From the IMG/VR virus record IMGVR_UViG_3300045049_000394, positions 1 to 51,506 of that record: a stretch of 51,506 nucleotides of DNA, one strand, 5' to 3'. The notes under the pieces were generated by a model. The model saw nothing but the letters and a program-made list of their open reading frames with translations, was not told where the DNA came from and made no database searches. This document shows positions 6,021 through 11,648 of this stretch, in pieces (within the stretch, counting starts at the first letter, position 1; every line of letters starts with the position of its first letter). The stretch is from a virus. The translations under genes were made by a program, and so were the position numbers.

Positions 6021-6549
6021 CGCCAGTCGGAATCGGCGGGTCCTTTTTCCGATAGCCTTCTCGGGCGAGCGTATGCGTCGGCGGAGGCGGCGGCGCTACG
6101 GCCTCCGGCGGCGGCTCTCGCATGCCGTGCGTGGGAGCAGCCGGCTTCACGGTGGCCGCAACGCGATCGACATCGGCATTGCCCGGTACCACGACCCCCT
6201 CCAGGCCGGGGGCAATGACCATCTTCGCCAGCTCGAGGATCATCGCGCGCGCGTCCGTCTCGAACGCCGCCAGGATCGCATCGATGTGGTCAGCGGACAC
6301 GTTCTTCTTGCCGGACTCGAACGAGCTCAGGTCACCCTGGCTGATGCCGGTCTCGTCCTCCATCTTCTTCTGCGTCCAGCGCCGCGCCTTCCGTCCCCTT
6401 CGGATGAATTGTCCGACTAGGGCCCGATAGGTCACCTGAAAATCGGCTGTCTCCGTCGGTCCGGCCACCTTCCGGACCCTATCAACGATATCGCTATTTG
6501 CAATAAGCTCAGACGGATATTGTATTACGCTATTTTCCGATGTTGACAT
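5983..6549 (-). CDS. XRE-family phage repressor without peptidase domain
   Basis: 188-aa DNA-binding protein. Residues about 45-100 form an XRE/Cro-CI helix-turn-helix (ARRWTQKKMEDETG, then ISQGDLSSFESGKK). The C-terminal part is proline-rich and basic (EAVAPPPPPTH, KRPTTRRGG) with no S24/LexA-like Ser-Lys peptidase domain, so RecA-driven self-cleavage is unlikely. It is transcribed leftward, divergent from the Cro-like gene. Operators O3 and O4 lie inside its first 20 codons and O5 just before its start, which fits autoregulation. It is the likely lysogenic repressor by position and fold. Confidence 0.8.
   Translation of the reverse strand: MSTSENSVIQYPSELIANSDIVDRVRKVAGPTETADFQVTYRALVGQFIRRGRKARRWTQKKMEDETGISQGDLSSFESGKKNVSADHIDAILAAFETDARAMILELAKMVIAPGLEGVVVPGNADVDRVAATVKPAAPTHGMREPPPEAVAPPPPPTHTLAREGYRKKDPPIPTGVSGKRPTTRRGG
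6488..6504. promoter_or_regulatory. Immunity operator O3 (inside the repressor gene)
   Basis: ATATCGCTATTTGCAAT matches the reverse strand of O2 at 13 of 17 positions. Both outer half-sites (ATATCGC and GCAAT) are perfect. It covers about codons 15-20 of the repressor gene. Confidence 0.5.
6517..6535. promoter_or_regulatory. Weaker operator-like site O4
   Basis: ATATTGTATTACGCTATTT resembles O2 at about 11 of 17 positions. Within the repressor coding start and between O3 and O5; the spacing suggests a cooperative operator array. Confidence 0.35.
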
Positions 6550-6571
6550 TTATTGCCTAATGACATATCGC
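6543..6571 (+). promoter_or_regulatory. Rightward promoter (PR-like) of the Cro-like gene, leaderless
   Basis: A perfect -35 TTGACA (6543-6548), a 17-base spacer and a -10 beginning TAT (TATCGC, 6566-6571, a weak match). Six bases later is the ATG of the Cro-like gene at 6578, the same geometry as the leftward promoter. Operator O5 fills the spacer. The -35 overlaps the start codon of the divergent repressor gene. Confidence 0.55.
6552..6567. promoter_or_regulatory. Immunity operator O5
   Basis: ATTGCCTAATGACATA matches the reverse strand of O1 (ATTGCCTAATGCGATA) at 14 of 16 positions, in the same place relative to the -35 box as O1 in the leftward promoter. Confidence 0.6.
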
Positions 6572-6577
6572 TAAATC

Positions 6578-6841
6578 ATGCACCCACTGGCGGCGGCTAT
6601 CTCGGAGGCGGGTATTTCGCAGCAGGAGCTGTCCGAGATGGTGGCGGACCTTCGTCGGGTTCGGCCAAACGGCAGCCCTCTGCTGCTGGCGCAGTCGACC
6701 ATCAGCCAGATCTGCAGCTTCAGGCGACGCACCAGTCCCGAGGTGGCCGAAGCGATTGTCGCAGCGCTCAAGGGCCGGGTTCGGCTCACGGCCGCTGAGC
6801 TGGTGTTCGCCAAGAAGCCGTCGAAGAAGAGGGCCGCCTGA
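6578..6841 (+). CDS. Cro-like helix-turn-helix regulator
   Basis: 87-aa DNA-binding protein divergent from the repressor. The N-terminal 60 residues show an XRE/Cro pattern (AAAISEAGISQQELSEMV, then STISQICSFRRRTSPEVA) with a longer inter-helix loop than usual (LRRVRPNGSPLLL). The tail is basic (AKKPSKKRAA). The ATG at 6578 has no Shine-Dalgarno and lies where transcription from the rightward promoter should start, so the mRNA is probably leaderless. Likely represses the lysogenic repressor gene and opens the rightward operon. Confidence 0.75.
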   Translation: MHPLAAAISEAGISQQELSEMVADLRRVRPNGSPLLLAQSTISQICSFRRRTSPEVAEAIVAALKGRVRLTAAELVFAKKPSKKRAA

Positions 6842-6936
6842 TGCGCGCCCTCCGCTGCCTCTTCCCGGTGCTCGCGCTGCTGTGGTTCGCCGCGACGGTC
6901 GACGACCGCGACCTCGTTCGTTCGGGGGGCTGGTGA
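6841..6936 (+). CDS. Tiny membrane peptide (31 aa)
   Basis: Short ORF coupled by TGATG to the Cro-like gene and by TGATG to the next gene. It encodes MRALRC then a hydrophobic stretch (LFPVLALLWFAATV) and a charged end. Could be a single-pass peptide or simply a translational coupler. Supported only by overlaps and hydrophobicity. Confidence 0.4.
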   Translation: MRALRCLFPVLALLWFAATVDDRDLVRSGGW

Positions 6937-7436
6937 TGTCCACGAAAAAAAATTTGCCCCAAGGCCGACCCCCAACGCACCCCCAACCGAACGCGGGGGG
7001 CGATGGGGGGCCAGTTCAGCTCGAACTGCAAGTGTCCGCTTCTCCGACGGAAGCTGACGCCATTGCTGGCGTCTACCGGGCGCTGCAGGCTGCGGTCGAG
7101 AAGTTCGGTGGCGTGGTCGAGCTGGCCTGCGCGATGGGGAAAGGGAAGGACGAGGTCAGTCGCCGCGTGCGGCGCGCCGATGACACCAAGGGCGATACGC
7201 AGCGCGCGTTCCTCGACTTCCTCGGCTTTCTGAATTGGGAGGCGCGCGAGGTGTTCTTGGCCGAGCTGGCGCGCGAGTGGGGATATAAGCGGCCTGAGCC
7301 CCGCGCGCTGCCGACCGAGGCCGAGCAACTGCGCGCGCTCAAGGCCGAGCTGCTCGCCGCCGGCGGCGTCGGCGAGGACGTCATGAAGCGGGCGGCGCTG
7401 CGCGGCGGCTTCGAGCCGAACGCGTTTCGTAGGTAA
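6936..7436 (+). CDS. Probable phage regulatory protein (166 aa)
   Basis: The N-terminus is a Pro/Gly-rich disordered stretch. Residues about 40-115 are helical (AIAGVYRALQAAVEKFGG, then VELACAMGKGKDEVSRRVRR) with a helix-turn-helix-like core. Position (third gene of the rightward operon) and size resemble CII-like or replication-control proteins of other temperate phages. The family was not confirmed. A strong terminator follows directly, making it the last gene of the immediate-early rightward unit. Confidence 0.6.
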   Translation: MSTKKNLPQGRPPTHPQPNAGGDGGPVQLELQVSASPTEADAIAGVYRALQAAVEKFGGVVELACAMGKGKDEVSRRVRRADDTKGDTQRAFLDFLGFLNWEAREVFLAELAREWGYKRPEPRALPTEAEQLRALKAELLAAGGVGEDVMKRAALRGGFEPNAFRR

Positions 7437-7442
7437 TTCGAG

Positions 7443-7474
7443 GCCGCGCTCGCGAGGGCGCGGCTTTTGTTTTG
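7443..7474 (+). terminator. Intrinsic terminator after the first rightward operon
   Basis: GCCGCGC (7443-7449) pairs with GCGCGGC (7458-7464), followed directly by TTTTGTTTTG. A textbook GC stem plus T-tract, separating the immediate-early genes from the HNH/helicase operon. Confidence 0.8.
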
Positions 7475-7518
7475 TCCGACCGCGTTGTGCATCGGTATCG
7501 CGCGTGAAGGAGGTAGCC

Positions 7519-7950
7519 GTGCTGGCATTGGATCTGTGCCCGTTTCCGGGGAGTCGGTTCCGAAAGGGCGTCAGCGACAAGCTACGTTTTCTTTCTCGGG
7601 TTTCTCGTCGAGAAGGATGCTGGGAGTGGGAGGGGACAGCGCCCGACGGATATGGCCGCATTCGCATCGATGGCGTCTACCAGGCCGCGCATCGCGTCGC
7701 CTACGAGTGGGAAGTCGGCCCCGTGCCTCCTGGCATGGTGCTCGATCACCTGTGCCTGAACCGCGCATGCGTCCGTCCTGACCATCTTGAGGTCGTGACC
7801 CCGCGCGAGAACAGCCGGCGCGGCATGAAGAAGAAAGATACCTGCGTCGGTGGTCATGACCTGACTGTCGACGGCGCTCAATTCAAAAACAGGAGCTGCA
7901 AGCAGTGCGCTTCAGAGCGGCAGCGCTTGCGTTCCGGGAGGTCTCTATGA
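7519..7950 (+). CDS. HNH homing-type endonuclease
   Basis: 143-aa HNH nuclease. The motif begins with CWEWEGT, then GYGRIRIDG and AHRVAYEWEVGPVPPG; the catalytic part is LDHLCLNRACVRPDHLE with the HNH histidine near residue 76, followed by T-P-x-E-N. This layout is typical of free-standing phage HNH enzymes. The C-terminus has extra cysteines (DTCVGGHD, SCKQCASE) that may form a zinc ribbon. The GTG at 7519 is chosen because AAGGAGG precedes it by five bases. May be a homing element or a packaging-associated nuclease; it is far from the terminase, so homing is favoured. Confidence 0.85.
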   Translation: MLALDLCPFPGSRFRKGVSDKLRFLSRVSRREGCWEWEGTAPDGYGRIRIDGVYQAAHRVAYEWEVGPVPPGMVLDHLCLNRACVRPDHLEVVTPRENSRRGMKKKDTCVGGHDLTVDGAQFKNRSCKQCASERQRLRSGRSL

Positions 7951-8084
7951 GCCAGACAGAGCGCGTCGAGAAGCACTGCGCGTCGTGCCTGAAGGCGATC
8001 GCGCGCGGCATGTACTGCTCGGCCGAGTGCAAGCGGGCGGACGCGGCGGCGCTGCGGGTCCGCCTCACGCCGGTCAAGCCGTGA
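7947..8084 (+). CDS. Mini zinc-ribbon protein (45 aa)
   Basis: MSQTERVEKH followed by CASC, then YCSAEC, forming a C-x2-C...C-x3-C treble-clef-like ribbon, then a basic helix. This resembles very small CxxC/CSxxC proteins found in many phages and bacteria. Its ATG overlaps the HNH stop as ATGA, and its stop is overlapped by the next GTG. Function unknown. Confidence 0.6.
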   Translation: MSQTERVEKHCASCLKAIARGMYCSAECKRADAAALRVRLTPVKP

Positions 8085-8302
8085 GCAAGGCCGGCGGCCG
8101 CACCTGCGAGTGCTGTGGTAACGGCGGCGCGTCCGGCCGCGAGCACAGCATCGTGGCCTGCGACGCGTGCTGGTCGAGCCCATTCAAGCGCGGCCGCCTG
8201 GTCGAGCGCGCCACCGGCGTGCCGCAGGCCTGCGACTGCGGCGGCGACTGCGCGGCAAATCAGAGGGCGAAGCAGCTGAAGGAGGCGATCAATGAGCGCT
8301 GA
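8081..8302 (+). CDS. Cysteine-rich small protein (73 aa)
   Basis: Starts at the GTG at 8081 (GTGA overlap). It contains CECCGNGG, ACDACW and CDCGGDC, three cysteine clusters that could bind two zinc ions. The end is helical and charged. It overlaps the next gene by 11 bp. Not recognised; one of a row of small putative zinc-binding proteins. Confidence 0.6.
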   Translation: MSKAGGRTCECCGNGGASGREHSIVACDACWSSPFKRGRLVERATGVPQACDCGGDCAANQRAKQLKEAINER

Positions 8303-9119
8303 TCTCGATTCCCGCGCCAAGGAAGTCACCATAGCCGTCGGCGCCATGAAGCAGCCGGCGATGCCGGTCTCGCTGCGTGTATGGGCCATGCGCCGCAACT
8401 GGACGTTCGCCGACCTCGACGCCGCCATCGCCCGCGCCTGCGAGCTCGGCAAGCTGACGATGGCCCCCAAGGGACTCAGCATGCCGACGGTCGCCGCCGA
8501 GCCCGTGGCCGAGACCGAACCGGAACCGGAGCCAGCGCCGACGGTCGGGAGCTACCAGCACACCCAGGTCGAGCTGCCCGCCGGCGCCGGCACCGAGCCG
8601 TTCACGTTGCCGGCTACGCGGACGATGCTCGACTGCCTCTGCGCGCGCACCGCGTCGAAGGTCAACTACGGCTGCCCCGAGCACGGCGGCGCCCGCATCA
8701 CCACCAGCAAGGAGAACATCGAGATGGCGAAGGAATGGATCTCGTCGGCGGAAGCCGCGCAGCTGGCCGGCTGCAGCGTGTCGAACGTCCTGGAGCTGGC
8801 GAAGAAGGACAAGTTCGGCTCGCGCGCGCCGCTCGAGTTCCTGCGGAGCTCCGTCGTCGCCTATCGCGACGCCAAGCGCAAAGAGGCCTCGGCCCGCGAC
8901 CTGATGCCGGCGACGCCGACGAAGCGCAAGGCCTTGGTCCCGAAGAAGTCCAAGGCGCTCGTGCCAGCGGCCGCTGCGCCGACGGCGGTCGTCGAAGCGA
9001 CGCTCGTCGAGCCGCATCCCGCCGCGCTTGCCGATGTCCGCGCCCTTGTGCGCTTCGTGGACAAAGGGTGGTTCTCCAAGGACGACGCCTGGGCCAAGCT
9101 CCGCGAGCTTGTGGCATAG
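8292..9119 (+). CDS. DNA-binding protein with excisionase/MerR-like helix-turn-helix
   Basis: 275-aa protein. Residues about 149-198 read as a winged helix-turn-helix (WISSAEAAQLAGCSVSNV, then an FLRSSVVAYRDAKR helix), a pattern shared with excisionase and HTH_17 domains. Before it is an acidic Pro/Glu linker and a Cys/His group (DCLCARTASK, YGCPEHGG). A Lys-rich low-complexity stretch and a C-terminal helical segment follow. The ATG at 8292 has a strong GAAGGAGG. Possibly an initiator-associated or regulatory protein; it is not next to the integrase. Confidence 0.65.
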   Translation: MSADLDSRAKEVTIAVGAMKQPAMPVSLRVWAMRRNWTFADLDAAIARACELGKLTMAPKGLSMPTVAAEPVAETEPEPEPAPTVGSYQHTQVELPAGAGTEPFTLPATRTMLDCLCARTASKVNYGCPEHGGARITTSKENIEMAKEWISSAEAAQLAGCSVSNVLELAKKDKFGSRAPLEFLRSSVVAYRDAKRKEASARDLMPATPTKRKALVPKKSKALVPAAAAPTAVVEATLVEPHPAALADVRALVRFVDKGWFSKDDAWAKLRELVA

Positions 9120-9120
9120 C

Positions 9121-9336
9121 GTGGACGCCGCCATTCACGCAGCCCTGGCGCTCGCCGTGCGCCTGGCCGAGAAGGAGGACCAGGAGAAGCGCACGCCGCA
9201 GTCGGCCGAGCTGGTGCGGGACATGCGCATCGCCGCTGGTGCGGCCGAAGTGTACGACGCAGTGCCACGGTCGACGGCATGCCGACACACGTACGGTCCT
9301 AATGGCCACTGCATTCATTGCGAGGCGAAGCCGTGA
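9121..9336 (+). CDS. Small helical protein with HxC/CxxHC end (71 aa)
   Basis: GTG start at 9121, right after the preceding stop. Two amphipathic helices (AAIHAALALAVRLAEKED...) and a C-terminal CRHTYGPNGHCIHCEAKP, a compact zinc-knuckle-like motif also seen in other phage proteins. Its stop is overlapped by the helicase GTG. Function unknown. Confidence 0.6.
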   Translation: MDAAIHAALALAVRLAEKEDQEKRTPQSAELVRDMRIAAGAAEVYDAVPRSTACRHTYGPNGHCIHCEAKP

Positions 9337-10964
9337 ACGTCGGCCAGCTGCTCTCGCTTCGCCCGTACCAGATCGAGGCCATCGACGGCCTGCGCGTGCT
9401 GATCCGCTCCGGGCGCCGCCGCCTGGTGCTCGTAATGCCGACGGGCGGCGGCAAGACCGTTGTCGCGTCGGCGATGATTCAGTCGGCGATCGCGCGCGGC
9501 ACGCGCTGCCTGTTCCTGGCGCATCGCCGCGAGCTGATCGACCAGACCGTCGAGAAGCTGGCGCGTTTCGGCATCAAGGCCGGCGTCATCATGGCCAACG
9601 ACCCGCGGCGCGACGACTACTTGCCGGCGCAGGTGGCGAGCGTGCAGACGCTGGCGCGCCGTCTCGACCGCAAGCCGCCCGCGGGCCTCATCATCGTAGA
9701 CGAGTGCCACCACGCGGCGAGCGAGACCTATCGCAAGATCGTCGACGCCTATCCCGACGCGGTGGTCATCGGCCTGACGGCGACGCCGTGGCGCTCGGAC
9801 CGCATCGGCCTGGCAGACATCTACGAGACGTCGCTCTTGGCGACCACGCCAGCCGAGCTCATCCGCGGCGGTGCGCTCGTCGACTACGACGCCTTCGCCT
9901 ACGACGCGCCCGACCTGCACCAGGTCAAGGTCACCGCCGGCGACTTCAACCAGAAGGACCTGGCGCTGGCCTGCAATACCCAGGTTCTCGTCGGCTCGGT
10001 GGTGCGCGAGTACCTGACGCACGCGAATGGCCGGCGCGCCATCCTCTTCCCCGTCAACATCGAGCACAGCCAGGCGCTCGTCGCCGAGCTGCGCGCGGCC
10101 GGCGTTGTCGCCGAGCACATCGACTGCAACACGCCCAGCGAGCCGCGCAACGAGGCGATGCGGCGCTTCCGCAGCGGCGACCTAATGGTCCTGGCGTCCG
10201 TCGGCGTGCTCACCGAGGGCTTCGACGCGCCGGCGGCGGAGGTCTGCATCCTGGCGCGGCCGACGAAGTCGCTGTCGCTGCACCTGCAGATGATCGGGCG
10301 CGTATTGCGGCCGTCGCCCGAGACCGGCAAGCAGCGCGCCTTGATCCACGACCACGCCGGCAACCTGCTGCGCCACGGGCTACCCGATGATGTGCGCGAC
10401 TACTCGCTGACGGCGACGCCGGCGAAGGTCATCGCGGCGCGCACCTGCCCTGCGTGCTTCGCGGTGTTCAACCGCACCAAGAATGGCCTCTGCCCGAAGT
10501 GCGGCGAGCTCATCGCGCTGCCAGAGGAGCGCTCGGAGAGCGGAGGCCGCGCCGAGCTCGAGCGCGTCGAAGGGACGCGGCTGACGAAGGCGCAGATTCA
10601 GAAGCTGCGTGGTCACCGCGCCGAGATCGGGCTCACGCGCGAGCTGTCCGATCGCCAGATCGTCCGCGCCGCCGCCGCCACGCGCGAGGAGAAGGCGGCC
10701 GAGTTCCTCCGGCTACGCCAGGTCGCCGAGAAGAAGGGCTTCAAGCTCGGCTTCGCGTCTCACCAGTACCGCGAGACGTTCGGCGTGTGGCCGCGCTTCG
10801 CCGACGGCGAGCTGGACGGCATCGAGCCGGCGGCGCGGCCGTTCTTCCCGCTGCCGCCGCGCCAGCGCGAGGACGACCGGGAGGAGCCGACGTCCTGCAC
10901 CTGCTCGATCACGCCGCGTCCGCCGTGCAGCTTCTGCGAGCACGCCGGCAACGAGGCGGCATGA
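9333..10964 (+). CDS. SF2 DNA helicase (DEAD/ResIII type)
   Basis: 543-aa superfamily 2 helicase that should unwind DNA in phage replication or recombination. Motif Q-like RPYQ near residue 10; Walker A MPTGGGKT (35-42); motif II DECHH (123-127); motif III TATPWRSD (about 145); motif VI QMIGRVLRPS (about 313). After the second RecA-like domain comes a zinc ribbon (CPACFAVF...CPKC, about 370-392) and a long C-terminal extension ending in a second Cys group. The start is GTG at 9333, overlapping the preceding stop. It is followed by a VRR-NUC nuclease gene, a common helicase-nuclease pair in phages. Confidence 0.9.
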   Translation: MNVGQLLSLRPYQIEAIDGLRVLIRSGRRRLVLVMPTGGGKTVVASAMIQSAIARGTRCLFLAHRRELIDQTVEKLARFGIKAGVIMANDPRRDDYLPAQVASVQTLARRLDRKPPAGLIIVDECHHAASETYRKIVDAYPDAVVIGLTATPWRSDRIGLADIYETSLLATTPAELIRGGALVDYDAFAYDAPDLHQVKVTAGDFNQKDLALACNTQVLVGSVVREYLTHANGRRAILFPVNIEHSQALVAELRAAGVVAEHIDCNTPSEPRNEAMRRFRSGDLMVLASVGVLTEGFDAPAAEVCILARPTKSLSLHLQMIGRVLRPSPETGKQRALIHDHAGNLLRHGLPDDVRDYSLTATPAKVIAARTCPACFAVFNRTKNGLCPKCGELIALPEERSESGGRAELERVEGTRLTKAQIQKLRGHRAEIGLTRELSDRQIVRAAAATREEKAAEFLRLRQVAEKKGFKLGFASHQYRETFGVWPRFADGELDGIEPAARPFFPLPPRQREDDREEPTSCTCSITPRPPCSFCEHAGNEAA

Positions 10965-11365
10965 CCGGCCCGAACGAGACCCGCATCCAGACGTTCATCC
11001 TCGCGCAGCTGTCGCGCGAGCCGCGCTGCGCTGTGCTGATGCCCGATGGCAAGCTGCACGGCGATCCCGACTTCGTCGCCCTCTTCTGGCGGCAGAACAC
11101 CGGCGCAGCCACCGCCGGTGACCGCCTCATCCGGTTCGGCATCCCGGGCCAGTCCGACATCACCGGCGTCGTCCGCGGTCGGAGAGTCGACATCGAGGTC
11201 AAGAAGCCCGGAGGCTCGCAGACCACAGTGCAGGTCACCTACGAGCTGCGCGTCTCGCAGGCGGGCTGCCTCTACATCCTCGCGCGGTCGCTCGACGACG
11301 TGCTGCCGGCTATCCGGGGGATCCTCACTCAGGAAGGACAGCCTCGCCCGACGGGTGAAAAGTGA
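10961..11365 (+). CDS. VRR-NUC nuclease (Holliday-junction resolvase-like)
   Basis: 134-aa PD-(D/E)XK nuclease of the VRR-NUC group. Motif evidence: N-T-G (QNTGAATAG), PGQSDITGVVRG with the catalytic D, then VDIEVKKPGGSQT with the E-x-K. Length fits stand-alone phage VRR-NUC proteins thought to cut branched DNA. The ATG at 10961 overlaps the helicase stop. The 3' end overlaps the convergent ribbon-helix-helix gene by 41 bp. Confidence 0.85.
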   Translation: MTGPNETRIQTFILAQLSREPRCAVLMPDGKLHGDPDFVALFWRQNTGAATAGDRLIRFGIPGQSDITGVVRGRRVDIEVKKPGGSQTTVQVTYELRVSQAGCLYILARSLDDVLPAIRGILTQEGQPRPTGEK

Positions 11366-11537
11366 CACCTCGTTTTTCGAGCGCCTCCCGCAGCAGCAGA
11401 TGGACGACTGCGCTCCTGGGAAGCTCGACCCCAGGCAGCATTCGCTTGCCGTACGAATCCAGGGCGTCGGCCATCCACCTGTCCAGCATCACCGTCGGTT
11501 TGCGCGATGTCTCGTGCGCGTCCTTCTTGTTCGCCAT
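11325..11537 (-). CDS. Ribbon-helix-helix (Arc/MetJ/CopG-type) regulator
   Basis: 70-aa DNA-binding protein. RKPTVMLDRWMADALDSYGK forms the ribbon strand and first helix; ELPRSAVVHLLLREALEKRG is the second helix. Start ATG at 11537 has AAGCGAGA just upstream; longer reading to 11573 is less likely. The gene is the only leftward one in this part of the genome and is divergent from the primase gene. The gap between them carries 11-bp repeats, the usual operator layout of this family, so it probably represses itself and the primase gene. Confidence 0.75.
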   Translation of the reverse strand: MANKKDAHETSRKPTVMLDRWMADALDSYGKRMLPGVELPRSAVVHLLLREALEKRGVTFHPSGEAVLPE

Positions 11538-11579
11538 TCTCGCTTCCATACCGTTTGAATCGCGCTGTAGCAAGCATAA

Positions 11580-11646
11580 ACGAGATTCATACGAGATGCA
11601 TGCGCGACCATTACGAGATCAGTACGCGTCATATGCGCGGTGTTTG
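11580..11646. repeat. Array of about six 11-bp iterons between RHH regulator and primase genes
   Basis: ACGAGAT occurs at 11580, 11591 and 11613. Related heptamers fill the same 11-bp register: GCGCGAC at 11602, ACGCGTC at 11624 and TGCGCGG at 11635. Helical-turn spacing and divergent genes suggest an operator for the ribbon-helix-helix protein, or replication iterons. Confidence 0.6.
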
Positions 11647-11648
11647 CG

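Noticed and set aside
8381-10390. Plus-strand ORF of 669 aa overlapping the helicase
   Set aside because: Arg-rich low-complexity translation in another frame of two genes with clear motifs (HTH protein and SF2 helicase).
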